This document shows positions 29,871 to 42,063 of a stretch of DNA of 64,000 bases, piece by piece. A program made the translations under genes and the position numbers. This stretch comes from Sipunculus nudus (taxonomy: Eukaryota > Annelida > Sipuncula > Golfingiida > Sipunculidae): assembly GCA_026874595.1 (NCBI GenBank), contig CM049317.1, positions 71,385,618 through 71,449,617 on the forward strand. The letters are read 5' to 3'. The notes beneath the pieces were generated by a model. It was given only the letters and a program-made list of their open reading frames with translations. It made no database searches and was not told the DNA's origin. Within the stretch, counting starts at the first letter, position 1, and every line of letters begins with the position of its first letter.

Positions 29871-31193
29871 TATTGAATTAGGAACAACGAGGACAATTTG
29901 GTCTTTGTTTGTTAATCCGTTAACCTGTGAATCAGGTGATTTTGATAAAGATACATATTATGACTTAAATATCTTTAGCAAAATGTCCTATTAACAAGGC
30001 GCAGATGACTTTGTTGGCAAACTTTATAAAGCAAACGCGTACCTTATGCCGCTAGGGCAGTCGATCAAGAAGGGTATATGTTGGCAAAGAGTCCTGTGTA
30101 TTTAGGCTCTATTTATCTCACATATTTATGTATTATTATTGTGATTTACATAGTCCATATGAAAGTCTGGTACTGGCGCTCTAACGTAATTTGTTGATAA
30201 ATTATCATGTTAATCAAATATAATATATATATATATATATATATGGTGCTTACGTGTATCCTTTACGATTACTTAAAAGAACTTTATTTCTTTTACTTTA
30301 TTTCTAATTTGAGACGCCATCCAGGCAATAAAAGAACATTTTATCCTTGATATTGCCAAAGCTGTTGCTTATAAACCACTCGATATATATTCTACAAAGA
30401 GGGATATCTAATTTTTACCTGTAAAAAGCTTTACGTTGGAGTTATAGAACCTATGTTTGCAACCACGTGTACTGAAATTGAACTGAATTGAAACATAAAT
30501 TGCTGAGTAATATCAATTAAAAGTTAAAATTGTAAGACTATTAAATTATTTTTTAATTTTCTCAAAAATGCAAAAAGTGTTTTATAACACAAAATTTGAT
30601 GAAAACAAATTTAAACCATATTAAAATTTCAATAAAAAAAAACAGGGAAACCCCAATTATTATATAAAAATAATGGGCGTAATTTCGACTTTTAGAATAT
30701 CTACATGTGAATCAGTTATTTGTAAAATACAGGGAAAACTGCACATTCTCATAAATAGTTCTGAAACCTTAATATGTTTAGTTATATTCAGAGCCAGATG
30801 ATGCTTTATATTCATGAACTATGACCATATTATAAGAGAAGACACCAACAAATTGATAAAAAAAACCTAATGTTACAGTGGCATTATCATCTCTGTCTTT
30901 GACAGAGAGGATGTTCGTTTGAAATGGGAGTTTGACATCTGGCAGAAACTAGGCACTTTAATCAGCACCAACTTCAACATGATTCAAGGCTTGTTTTTGC
31001 GGTACCTCAGTTTTGACAGTTGATGGAAGAATATATCTTAAAGGCTATTTTGTAGTTTTTTAATGACCTTGACCTTAATTGTTGGACTATTTAGTCTAAA
31101 AGACATCTGAAATTCTAGAACTTTAGTCGTTATATCAACAGTATAACATTAAGAGGGATTGTTTATAAAATCTTGTTTGTAGAAAGCCATATA
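29871..31193. other. Intergenic, AT-rich
   Basis: A short (AT)n (30225-30244) is the only recognisable feature. No exon-like block seen. Confidence 0.45.
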
Positions 31194-31610
31194 TCAGACG
31201 AAAGAACAGGGAGGCGAATTTGAAGACAACTTACAAAATGACGGACATACTGATATACTGAGAGATCTATGATGACACTTGACTAGACCATCAATTGGGA
31301 AAAGAACAGAGAAACATACTGAGCCATAGTTGATGTAGCTAGGGTTTACAGTTTTGGAGATAAGGCCAAAACACAATATGTTGCAGTGTTATGAATGCAG
31401 CTCCCCCGAGCGGCTATTTTCCGAAAACGAAAAATCAGTTTTGAGATATTAGTGTAAGACATAAGATGTACCAGTTTCCAAAGGATTCCTGCAAAACTGT
31501 GGCCTGAAGAATGGTATATGTAAGAAACAAGAACAAGCAAGCAGGCGAAATTGAGGACAACTGACAAACAGACAGACATACTGAAACACTGTCCGCCTGT
31601 AGAATACAAT
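31194..31610. repeat. Degenerate repeat, two units about 330 bp apart
   Basis: The stretch around 31204-31264 (AACAGGGAGGCGAATTTGA, then ACGGACATACTG) recurs around 31530-31592 (AGCAGGCGAAATTGAGGAC, then CAGACATACTG). The GACAGACA-type microsatellite recalls the Helitron-like elements elsewhere in the window. Confidence 0.5.
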
Positions 31611-32217
31611 GATGTATGGAAATATATATATATATACCAAAAAGTGACCGAGCAAACATGAAAAAACTGACTTTGGTCTATGGCATATCAGGGCCATTTG
31701 AACATTTCCTGCTAAACGTCATGAGACACGATGGTGGGTGTCACTGTAAGCTTGTCATTTATCCCAACCAATTTAGATGTCTTAATTTGCAAGAAAAACA
31801 GTTTTATTACTACAAGAAAATCAGTTTGAGGCATGTTTTACAAAATATAGAAAAAAAATATTCATATTTGAAAATTGTATCGCGATACGTAATATGCGAT
31901 TCACCGTATCACGATATACTAATTATATTGCAAATCCTACTATATAAAAGGAGTAGTCGGGCGGATATGTTAAATCTACATAACTGAGTCCCTATAGTTT
32001 AACAAATTGTGTTAATCTGGCTCTGTTTCATATTCTACTAAGAATACATGCCAAACGTTTCATTCCGAATAAAATCTCTTGCGTAAACTGTTGGAGGTAG
32101 CATGTCCCCAGGCTATACATCTAATTTACTGCAGATGGTATACAGATCTGGCTATTATTCTTCAAGAGAATCCAAATTCTACAACTATAGACGTGTCATT
32201 TCAAGTGGAACAGCTCC

Positions 32218-32630
32218 AGTTTTAATGCTTTTACTCATGTAACAAAATGTTTATTACATAGAACATTTAACAAAGACATGGAATCAATGCCCCCTCCCCC
32301 CAAGGCTAGTCGCAAACACTTTCACAATGTCCTTCCTCACCTATATTTATTTCCTATAATTCATTTTCTGTTTAAGCCCAAATTGAATCTGCAGACCCGT
32401 TCTATAACGGACACCGCCAACATTGTGACATTTAAATGTTTTAATTATGTAACAAAATAAGATGTTAACACAATATATAACAAGGACATCTAATCAATTG
32501 CCGCCGACTCTTAAAGCAGACCCTTCCAAAACTTTCTTCCGCACCTGCATTTCATATAACACCTGTCATTCATGTTCTAGTTAAGCCAATATTAAATCTA
32601 AAGAATTTTTTCCGCAAGGACACATTTTTA
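32218..32630. repeat. Degenerate tandem duplication of about 200 bp
   Basis: Two diverged units share TTTTAAT(G/T)...ATGTAACAAAAT, (A)ACAAGGACAT..AATCAAT and a C-rich middle. No coding potential. Confidence 0.5.
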
Positions 32631-32983
32631 ACGTTTATAAAGCGATGCAAATGTTTAAAGCAACGCTTACCTCATACATGAGTCATTGGATCCTTATTGT
32701 ATTACATAGAGCTCTGTAGCCTTCTACCTAACCTTACATTTCTATGTCAGCAATCATCTACGTCAGTGGTTTGGAAAGCTTGTCTCCGAGTATATACATT
32801 CAACTGTAAGGTGATACATTAGATACTTCCCATTTTTATTACATCTGAAAACGGTTTAGTGGCCTTTCAGTTAAAGCGTGCTGGCTTCAGGAAAATAAGG
32901 ATTTTTTTAATGAATTTTTATAGTTGCATTATGTAGTCTTTCAGGAAAATCCTCTTGGAATAATATATTACGACAAAATTTTG

Positions 32984-33018
<35 letters not shown>
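32984..33018. repeat. (TAA)n microsatellite
   Basis: Uninterrupted ATA/ATA trinucleotide run of about 35 bases, about 0.1 kb upstream of the lectin start. Confidence 0.95.
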
Positions 33019-33019
<1 letters not shown>

Positions 33020-33125
33020 TTTAAGGAACCCTCAAGAGATCCTCATATAGAAGAACGTTATTTTGTTCACAATGTGCGATATGTACAGCTATAATTTATT
33101 TCGTTTTGCTGTTCCTCACAGGGAT

Positions 33126-34304
33126 ATGACGCCATCCATCCTGACGTCCGTTCTACTTCTGCCAGGTTAACTATAAACTTCACATTAAATACTCGTTTGT
33201 CGTTTAAGCAGAGTAATTAAACTCAGTGTACAGCAAGCATTACTTAGCTCAAATAAAGCGGTAATGTAATAGGCCTTATATGTTATGGAGAGACAAAATG
33301 TTAAGACAGTCGGATTGTATTATATCAGTTCAATTTTCCAAGTGAGCAGTTTTGATGTGTAACCGTCTGTTGTCGACAGCAATTGTCAATGCCGGAGCCT
33401 GCAGCGGTGTCTGCATCGGTAGTTCTTATGTTCCTGAGATGACAAGCAATGTCGTTACAATTCTCTCAAAGATACCAGGAACAGGTCAACCTACTACATG
33501 TGGTAGGTGTCAGATCTATCTCCTGGTATTTTCTATCGAAACCTTAAAATTCACTTTGAATTTCCGAGTTCTCTATAAACTTTACATCAGAGTATACATT
33601 ACATACATTTTAATCAATTATTATTTCATAGAATATCCATGTGACCAGCCTTTCTGGTACTTTTTCATGGACGGAAACTCTTGTTATAAGTTTTTAACCA
33701 AAGCAATCAGCAGTCAGACCGATGCTGTTAAAGCATGTGAAAGTGTCGGAGCAAATTTAATGAGTATTGAGACCAAACTCGAAATGGAACACCTGAAAAA
33801 CGTGATACTGAAAGAGGAGTCTCTGATCGTTAGAGGTAATGATTAAAAGTTTTATTTTCTCATGTTATTCCATTTTAAGAATTGTCATAAATAATTTGGA
33901 TCCTATATATTCGCATTTGATGATCTAGAAATACCTTGCACTATATCAATTTGGAAAGATCATGATAAAAAATTAATCTTTTAGTTCGTTTATCTCGAAT
34001 ACTGATGCAAAGTCCTTTGTTATTGTTGAGATAAATGAAGGAGAGAGAGAAAACCTGGAATGGCTACTGGACACCAGGTGTAGATGAACAGCTAAACGGA
34101 AGATTGCTGTGGACGGCAACAAATCAAACATTTGATTACACAGACTGGGGTTTTTGTCAACCAGATAACCATAGCAGGAATCAGAAATACCTTTACTTTG
34201 ACATGACTCAGTTTCGCTGGTGGGATGTACAAAATAAAAAACCAGGTGTTGCTCCTCTCTGTGAGAGACAGGCAGATTGCCGTCCCATCTCGACTCGACC
34301 TTAG
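33126..34304 (+). CDS. Small secreted C-type lectin, four exons
   Basis: Exons 33126-33165, 33380-33502, 33632-33835 and about 34048-34304 give 207 residues in one frame. Exon 1 ends CCAG|GTTAAC; joining it to CAG|CAATTG supplies the signal peptide (MTPSILTSVLLLPAIVNAGA), which the frame at 33355 alone lacks. The lectin domain spans about 58-196: Cys58, Cys72, Cys90 and Cys194 (LCE), GYWTPG (128-133), Gln-Pro-Asp at 160-162 and RWWD (179-182). In C-type lectins QPD goes with galactose-type binding and WND supplies calcium ligands; WWD here is a variant. The inner disulphide pair seems lost (YLYF in place of CLYF, no Cys after WWD). Role inferred: extracellular sugar recognition, often immune in molluscs. 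The acceptor of exon 4 is weak and its start uncertain. A donor-like GTAAGT overlaps the stop, so a longer isoform is possible. Confidence 0.82.
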
Positions 34305-35001
34305 TAAGTTTGGACTGAAGTTGACTTAACCAATTCTATCTAATGAAGTACTGGCACAATGGACAATTAACAAGATTTCTAAATGGTAACAATAGCGTAG
34401 CAGTATTTGTTAATGCTACAGCTAGTAACCATCTGGTAATGGTCACTTTTTTTCTTTTTTTACTTCGTACCCTGTAGTACCATTTACCTTGTGAAATATA
34501 TGGGTTCAAAAAGCACATCTTCAAGTCGTCTGTTATTTGTTAACTTATTGTATTGTCTCACTTCACATTTCTTAAAAACAAATTAATAAATTAAATAAAA
34601 AAATATATGACCATACACGAATACCTAGGGTTTGTAAGCTCTTAGCCTTAGGTCACACAAAAGGAAATCTTTCTCCCTTAAAGCAAAATAGAAATATCTT
34701 CACACCTCAATAATCCGACACCCGATTCAACGACATCTTGATGATTATCTCATGAATATTGATTCCTGTCCATTGGATTACATTATTCTAATCTGGAAAT
34801 TGATTTTTATCGGGTGAAGCAATATAACACATAGCAATTCCTTAATTTCATGTCCAACTTCAAAGTGCTCGATGCCGTGCAGGATACTCGGATTGCCGTG
34901 ATATTTGTGTTGTCAGCAAGGATTCTGTACAGACCGCCCAAAAGGTGCACTTTGGATTTATATATAATATTGTTTGATATATAACATCTCTATATGGAAC
35001 A
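34305..35001. other. Region between lectin and LINE
   Basis: Presumed lectin 3' UTR and intergenic DNA. It ends with the left copy of the LINE target duplication TCTATATGGAACA (34989-35001). No other feature seen. Confidence 0.5.
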
Positions 35002-37738
35002 CTCAACCAAACTGGTGGGATGATGAATGTGCTAAAGCAAAATTGATTAAATATACAGCACTAGATAGATATAGGATATCTGGAAATATTTATGATTTGA
35101 ATAAATACAAAGAGAAGAGACAACAATTTAAAAACCTTTGTGATAATAAAAAGAAATCTAAACAAGAGTGCACTGTGAAATACTTAACAAACACTAAAAT
35201 ATAAATGATTTATGGGCCTGTATTAAAAAGTGTCTCAAGAAAGAGAAGAGTGTTAGTCACATTCCAGCAGACGATTGGTTTAATTACTTCAGAGATTTAC
35301 TTAATGAAAATAAAAATGAAGTTAAAGAAGATTTTCACATTTTAGCTGACACATACTTCAAAAATAATTTTAATTGTAATTGTGAGTGTGGATCACTCAA
35401 CAATGAGATTACAGTATTTGAAATAAGACAGGCAATAAATCAAATGAACAGTGGTAAATCCCCTGGACCAGATGGACTCCAAGTGGATATTATTAAATCA
35501 CTTTAAGAAATTATTTTGCCTTTATTACATACTTTGTTTAATAAGATTTTCAACAAGGGGTCATTTCCTGAAGAATGGAGTAAAGTTATAATATTTCCGT
35601 TACACAAGAAGGGTTCTCAGAATGAACCTGGTAATTATAGAGGGATATCCTTACTAAATGTTACTGGTAAAATATTTACTAAAGTTTTGTTTTGAACAAT
35701 AGACTTTCGCAGTTTGTTGAGGAAATGAGTATTTTATCTGAATCACAAGCTGGTTACAGGAAAGGATATTCTACAATTGACCAGGCATTTATTTTTTATG
35801 TTTTATTTAAAAAATACTTGGTTAAAAGAAAAGGTAGATTTTACTGTTTATATATTGACTTTGCAAAAGCGTTTGATTGTGTACAACATAATTTATTGTG
35901 GCTTGTTTTATTAAAACAAGGCATAAATGGTAAAATATTACGTGTTATAAAATCAATGTATTCAAAAATGCAGTCTTGTATATTAAATGAGAGTGGACTT
36001 ACAGATTTTTTTGCATGTTCTGTAGGTACCCGGCAAGGTTGTATGATAAGTCCTTTATTTTTTTTTCTTTATTTATAAATGAGTATTGTAACATGTTAGA
36101 TGGAAACGATTGTCAAGGGATATATGTAAATGGAAATCTCTCAAATTTAATGACATTGTTATTTGCTGATGATATGGTTAATTGTGGAGATACTGTAGGT
36201 AGACTTCAGTAACAGATTGATCTCTTACAAAAGTTCTGTGAAAATTATGGTTTCAAAATTAATACAGATAAAACTAAGATTATGGTTTTTAGGAAAGGTG
36301 GTCCCTTACGAAAAGTAGAAAAATGGTATTTAAAAGGTAAACAGTTAGAAGTGGTTCCATACTACAAATATCTTGGTATTATTCTCTCCACAAAATTGTC
36401 TTGGTCAAAAAACAACAACAGCAGGTTTTACAAGCAAACAAAGCTGTATGCATCATTAAAGCATTCAGCAAAAAGTGTAAATATGTAAGTACAAAACATC
36501 TTTTTTATTTGTTTGATCAAATGGTAGTGCCAATATTAACATATGGATGTGAGTTGTGGGGATTAAAAAATCAGAAACTATAGAGAGAGTACAGTACAAA
36601 TTCTGCAAACACATTTTAAATGTAGGTCAGAATACTCCAAATGCAGCAGCATTAGGAGAATGTGGCAGATTTCCTTTGTTTGTAACTTGCTTATAGCGTT
36701 GTATTAAGTATTGGATTAAACTTTTGCATATGCCAGAACGTAGATATCAGAAACAGGTGTACAATATGTTGATGAATTTAGATAACAGTGGTTAATCAAA
36801 TTGGGTATCTCAAGTAAGAACATTGTTGTTCCAGTCTGGTTTTGGATATGTTTGGATGGCACAGTACATTGGAGATGTGAATTATTTTATGAAAAAAGTT
36901 GAAATGAGAATAAAAGATATGGCCATTCAAAATTGGCATGGTGATATTGAATTGTGCAGTAAACTCTACTATTATGGTACTTTTAAATCTATGCTCACTC
37001 TAGAAAAATATGTTGATTGTATCCCAAATAAACAACACCGTACAACACTTGCTAAACTTCGATGTTCAAGTCATGAATTAGCTATAGAAATGGGCCGCCA
37101 TAAAAACATTTCTCGTGAAGAAAGGATCTGTAAATATTGTTTATGCTATGGATTCAATATTGTTGAGGATGAAGCTCACTTTATGCAAGAGTGTAAATTA
37201 TATCACGATTTGAGGTTAAAATATATTAGACAAGACTTGCATTATCCAAGTGAACAAAATTTTATAGAGTAATTTAATTTAGATAATCCATTTGAAATAT
37301 CAAATGTTGCTGCATATGTGTTTAATTCGTTTTTAAGGAGACGGAAAATGATAGATGGTTGAATTATGTATTTTAAATAGTACTCACTGTTGACAGCACA
37401 ATAGATTCATTGTGTACTTAGGTGTGCAATAATGTTACATGTGTTTATGGCACGATTGATTAATCATATTAAGACTATTACTTAACATTATATTGTTGTA
37501 ATTTTTGAACTGACTGTTTATTGAAGTGTAATTATGTTTATCCTCACAGATGATGGCAAAACAGATTTATATGTATGTAGGTATGCAGTTCTGTTACTTG
37601 TGTTAATGGCAGTGTTTACTAGAAAATATAAGACTGCTTCCTTCCATTGTATTGATGTACTTGTTTAAATTGAATATTTATTGAAATGTTTGGAACTTTG
37701 GGCCTGAGGCCTTTTTCCTGAATAAAGTTCTGTCCTGT
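35002..37738 (+). mobile_element. 5'-truncated LINE with reverse transcriptase, mutated
   Basis: Flanked by a perfect 13-bp duplication TCTATATGGAACA (34989-35001 and 37739-37751). The element begins inside ORF2 after the endonuclease (QPNWWDDECAKAK, about 35010) and runs through RT: SGKSPGPDGL (about 35460), YIDFAKAFDCV (about 35851-35883), GTRQGCMISPLF (about 36026), the catalytic FADD (about 36163), ILTYGCELWG (about 36534-36563), and a terminal Cys/His motif (CKYCLCYGF...DEAHFMQEC, about 37129-37194). Several stops and frameshifts break the frame (for example near 35504, 35692, 36078, 36212 and 36795), so this copy is dead. The 3' UTR ends AATAAAGTTCTGTCCTG with no poly-A. Confidence 0.92.
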
Positions 37739-38082
37739 TCTATATGGAACATACCAAGGCGGTACGTGCCTGCCAGTGATAATTACATATAGCCGATCTG
37801 GCCAAAATGGGAACAGATGTCTGATGAGTAAGGGCCCGTGCATCTATTAATAAATTTCATTTGAAAAATCTCGATTACCGGGAGGAGCTTCCTGTCTTTG
37901 GAATACCATAAATGTCTTACTTTTCACATTGATATATTTGAGGTAAAAATGCTTTTCGATATTGTCTCGTAAGGCCTGAGCTAGGGAAACCATAGCACCA
38001 CAATTGTCTTTTTGTAAATGCCACTGTTGTTTGAACCTTTGGAGCATTTAATCAAGTCTGGAAGATTCCAACAGTGGGGGGA

Positions 38083-38935
38083 AGGGGGGGGGGGGGGGGG
38101 AGTGTTGAAGTGGTTTGTTTTATTTGCCCTCACACAACAAGCCTGTATTACAGGAACACTCACACTATAGTAATTAACATTCTAGAGGCACATATTTTGA
38201 GCGAGGAAGGTTCATAGGATTTCGAAATTTATAAGTTTGAAAATGGTATGAACATAAGACTTAATACTGACATGATATTGTTTGGTGATCCTAGTAAGAA
38301 TAACTCATTAAATAAGAAATTATTATTACATACAACGTTACATGGAAGATGCATAACGATTTGCTTGATTGTTGTATAAACCCCGGGGAGGGGAGTATCT
38401 CTATCTTCCGCCCTTTCATCCATCAGTCCATACTACCCCCGTCTCCTGAGCTAGGATCCTTAACACTGTATTTCCTTTATCATATCAGACTCATTTCTTA
38501 CATGTTTGTCTTTATTTCGACTAACATGTTCTTCAATAACACATGCAATTATCTTTGCTCAATTACTTGGTCATATCATTGTTATTGAAACAAACTTGAA
38601 AAAGGCTACAAATATGCCCGCTCGTGCTAAATCCCATGCTATTTGTACCATGACGTATATTGTACTTATCAAATTGTCAATAAAATATTTACAACGACGA
38701 TACGATTTCGACTATGGACCACCTTAAACCTTCACGTGACCCTGACTCTTGAACTAAGGTCAAGGTCGCTTGAAGAAATCATTACATCTCAGATGAAGCA
38801 AGGTCAAAAGGGTACGTATGTTATATGCACAAAAACTGCAAACACATTGAAGGTACATGTGAATATACGTGTTGGTACAGAAATAATGCCTTTACAAAGT
38901 CTTAGACTTCATTTTCTGTCATTTCCTTCATTTTT
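38083..38935 (+). repeat. Long direct repeat, copy 2 (downstream of the LINE)
   Basis: Homologous to 28985-29870 in the same orientation, starting at a G-run of about 16 (38085-38100) and ending near TTTACAAAGTCTTAGACTTC. It lacks the (AT)n of copy 1. The two copies bracket the lectin and the LINE. Confidence 0.8.
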
Positions 38936-39347
38936 ATGTCCAGGTCAGTCGCATGTGAACTCTTATTATACAGTACAACAATTGTACTCTATCTGATTTG
39001 CAAGTATATTAAAGACGCAGCTAGATAAAGCTGCATGTGCATGCAAATACTTGAAGCGCCCCATGGTCGCATAATTTCAGGAATTTATATCTACATGTCA
39101 TATTGCAATACTAATAATATAAGCACTATAGACCTGAATGCTGAACTGAGCACAGAAGCTGTAAAGGGAGAAACAGTATATAATAGAATACATACCTGTT
39201 GGAAGCTGTAATATGTGGCATAGTGATAGCTGTAGTAGGTCAATATGACACCAGACAGAGTAGAAGGAGCACTGTTGGCAGTATACATATGGTCTAATAG
39301 GGTTCCAGTGTAAGCTGTTGGAGAACTGATCCGTTGTGGATAACCTA

Positions 39348-40048
39348 CGCTCTTTATACAGCGCTTTAACCGTAGGCCTACTTCCTATATCGTAAGCGCT
39401 GTTTGTTATGACCTCGTATCCTGAATTGCTACACCAGAGAGGAGAACTGCATTTTTGTCCAATCAGATGAGACCTTGTTCTTGAAGACACAGCCAAGCGA
39501 GGAATACACGGAGACAATAATGTTTATTTCGTTTCGAGTGACAGCTCATCGCCCCGGTAACCGTCTGAACAGGCCACAGGCTCAGAGAGAATTTGCCCCA
39601 AACGTGGTTTGCTTAGGGCCTTGGGCACAAAGGATGCCCGGCCGATGAGCTGTAATTCAAACGAAACATAACAACAAAGGCTGCGTGCAAACTTTGCTGG
39701 CTGGTTTCAGTTCTACAGACAACAGATACATGGCTATGCTGACACAGTCATAATGTCATAATTGAATCGGTAGATGATGCGAGAATACAGAGACAGCAAT
39801 TTAAATTCGACTGTAAACTGATATTAAGCGGCACTTGAAGTGCAGCTATGGGCTAAGCGAGGATGCCTGTCGAGTGTTTGTTAATTGGCATCTGGTTGGC
39901 TGCTTGTAACATCATACAAACGTTATTTTTCAGCGGACAACGAACCGCCATCTGGAGTCTTAATATATCATAAACGGTCAAAGCTGGCAGCGTGAAAATC
40001 AGTTAGATTCTTCTTTAGAAGCGCAAGATTTCCGCTGACTCGGGAGCG
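39348..40048 (+). mobile_element. 701-bp TA-flanked MITE, copy 2
   Basis: Same length and termini (CGCTC...GAGCG between TA dinucleotides) as 12500-13200, opposite orientation. The internal inverted pair ACAGCTCATCG...CGATGAGCTGT (39540-39654) is preserved. No transposase. Confidence 0.82.
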
Positions 40049-40073
40049 TATGAGTAACCAAGCTGTTGTAGTG

Positions 40074-40520
40074 TTAGAAATTGGATATCAGATGGCTTTG
40101 GTAAATGTTCGTTAGAGCGACCAGCAATAGCATTTTTTCCGTGTGGTAATACAGATACAATCTCTGAGATGGCTCTGTTGTAATCAGATATGTGATCTTT
40201 GGTGATGCAAAGATAACACAGACTAAAACTCTTGGACTGTCAAGTGCAAAGGAGAAAGCATCCAATGGCGTTGGAGGGAGGTCAATTCTTGTATATTTAA
40301 TATAGTCTTTTACATAAATTGCAGCGCCTCCTCTTGGCCGAGTGGCAGTCACTGGTTTGAAAATTCATTTGAACATATACTTTTCAATATTGTATTATGA
40401 GTGAAAAAAGTATCATTGACACCTAATACATTAAATCAACATTTGCTTTCAAATCTTCAAAATATGCAAGAAGAGGCTGAATGTTGTGGAAGAGAAATCG
40501 ATAATTATTTGTTGCTATTT
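40074..40520 (-). mobile_element. LINE endonuclease remnant
   Basis: Minus-strand frames give FLFHNIQPLLAYFEDLKANVD (endonuclease start, near 40510-40426), then after stops PRGGAAIYVKDYIKYTR (about 40334-40284), both typical of the apurinic-type endonuclease of Jockey/CR1-like LINEs. Downstream parts are absent. It is too short to classify further. Confidence 0.65.
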
Positions 40521-40614
40521 GTGACATTGGAGGTATATAATCGGGAATTGTCAATACTGGCATATCAGGTAAACTCTGAGCTCTTTTTTTACTGGCATAT
40601 ACATAAGCAAAATG

Positions 40615-42063
40615 GTTAATATTACGCGAACTGATGAATAATGCACAGTTTTGTTTCAAGTAGTAATTCTGATAGAGGAGCCAACAGCATTGATAAAGGT
40701 TTAATTCTGATGAATAGTTGAGGTGCCAATAGAATTGATAAAGATATCCTGTCTGACCTAGTTTTATGGCTAAAGATGCACCTAAAACATTTCCATGTTA
40801 TTGAGTCATTGGTGAAAATGAAAAACTGTTTATATATTGCATCAATATTGGTCAAGGTCTACGTTAAGTTAATCAGTCCGAAAGAGTCATTTAGGCGATG
40901 CCTTCCACAAAATTAGAACAAAATCCAATCAAACCCTAGGTTCTATCGTGCTACGAATAAATGATGCTCAAAGTCTACTGTGACTTAAACTTCAAAGCAC
41001 AAGTCAATGTCGTGAGAAAATTGGGAACTATTACGCGAACTGACAAATAATGTATGGTTTGGTCCAAATCTGGTGAATAATAGGGAAGCCATGGCAATAG
41101 CATTGATAAAGGTACCCTGTCTGACCAAGTTTAATGGTTAAATTGGGTCAGAATGATCTTATTTCATTAACTATGTGAAATCAGAATGATGCAATGATAA
41201 ACAAGAACATTAGACAATTTGCTTAAGACACGCCTAAAGCCACTTTTCTATGATACTGAGTCATTGGTGGAAATGAAAACGTGCTGATAAATTTAACAAT
41301 ATAGGTAAAGGTCAATTAAAAGTTAATCGGTGTGAGAGAGTCATTGGTCGATGCCTTACACTAAATTAGAACAAAATCAAATCAAAATCCTTGGTGCTAT
41401 CGCGCTAACAAACAAATGATGCCCAATATCTACTGTGACTTGACCTTGAGAGCTTGTGTCAAGGTGATGAGCAAAATGGGTACTTTTACTCGAACTTATG
41501 AATAATACATGGTTTGATCCAGTTGTACTGATGAATAATAGAGGAGCCAATAGTATTTATATAAGCATGCTGTCTGACCTAGTTTATGGCTAAATTACGC
41601 CAAAGTGACCTTATTTCAGAAAACTATTTGGAATTAGTATGATGCAAAATAATAATATTTGACAGTATGTCTAAGATACATCTCAAACCACTTTCGATGA
41701 TATTAAGGCATTTGTGAAAATGCATAAGTGCTTACAAATTGCGCAAATATGGGTCAAGATCAACCAAAAGTTTATCAGTTCGAGGGAGTAATGGTCGATT
41801 CCTTTCACTAAATTAGAACAAAATCAAATCAAAACCCTTGATGCTATCGTACGTGCTAACGAACAAACGACGCCCAAAGTCTTCTCGGACTTGTCCTGAG
41901 AGCATTAGTCACGGCCACAGCACCAGAAAATATTATTTGCCTCAATAATACAGAAATATGATATAATGTTGAAAGATGCCAGCATGTAGGAGATATAAGC
42001 ATTTTAAAAGTGCGGACGCGGACGCTCAACCGATAAAACAGTAAGCTCCCCGATGGGGCGCTT
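40615..42063 (+). mobile_element. Tandem-array element, about 3 units of 410-450 bp, with 3' hairpin
   Basis: Units start near 40618, 41029 and 41480 at a motif like TTACGCGAACTGATGAATAAT and share TGATAAAGGTA(C)CCTGTCTGACC, ACACGCCTAAA and CTAAATTAGAACAAAAT. The array ends with GCGGACGCGGACGC (about 42011-42025) and a hairpin AAGCTCCCC-GAT-GGGGCGCTT (42043-42063). This is the same order (array, ACGG-like microsatellite, hairpin) as the Helitron-like elements further right. The left end is not defined. Confidence 0.6.

Noticed and set aside
39098-39517. A 139-codon minus frame
   Set aside because: It overlaps the non-coding 701-bp MITE and shows no conservation of frame with the other copy.
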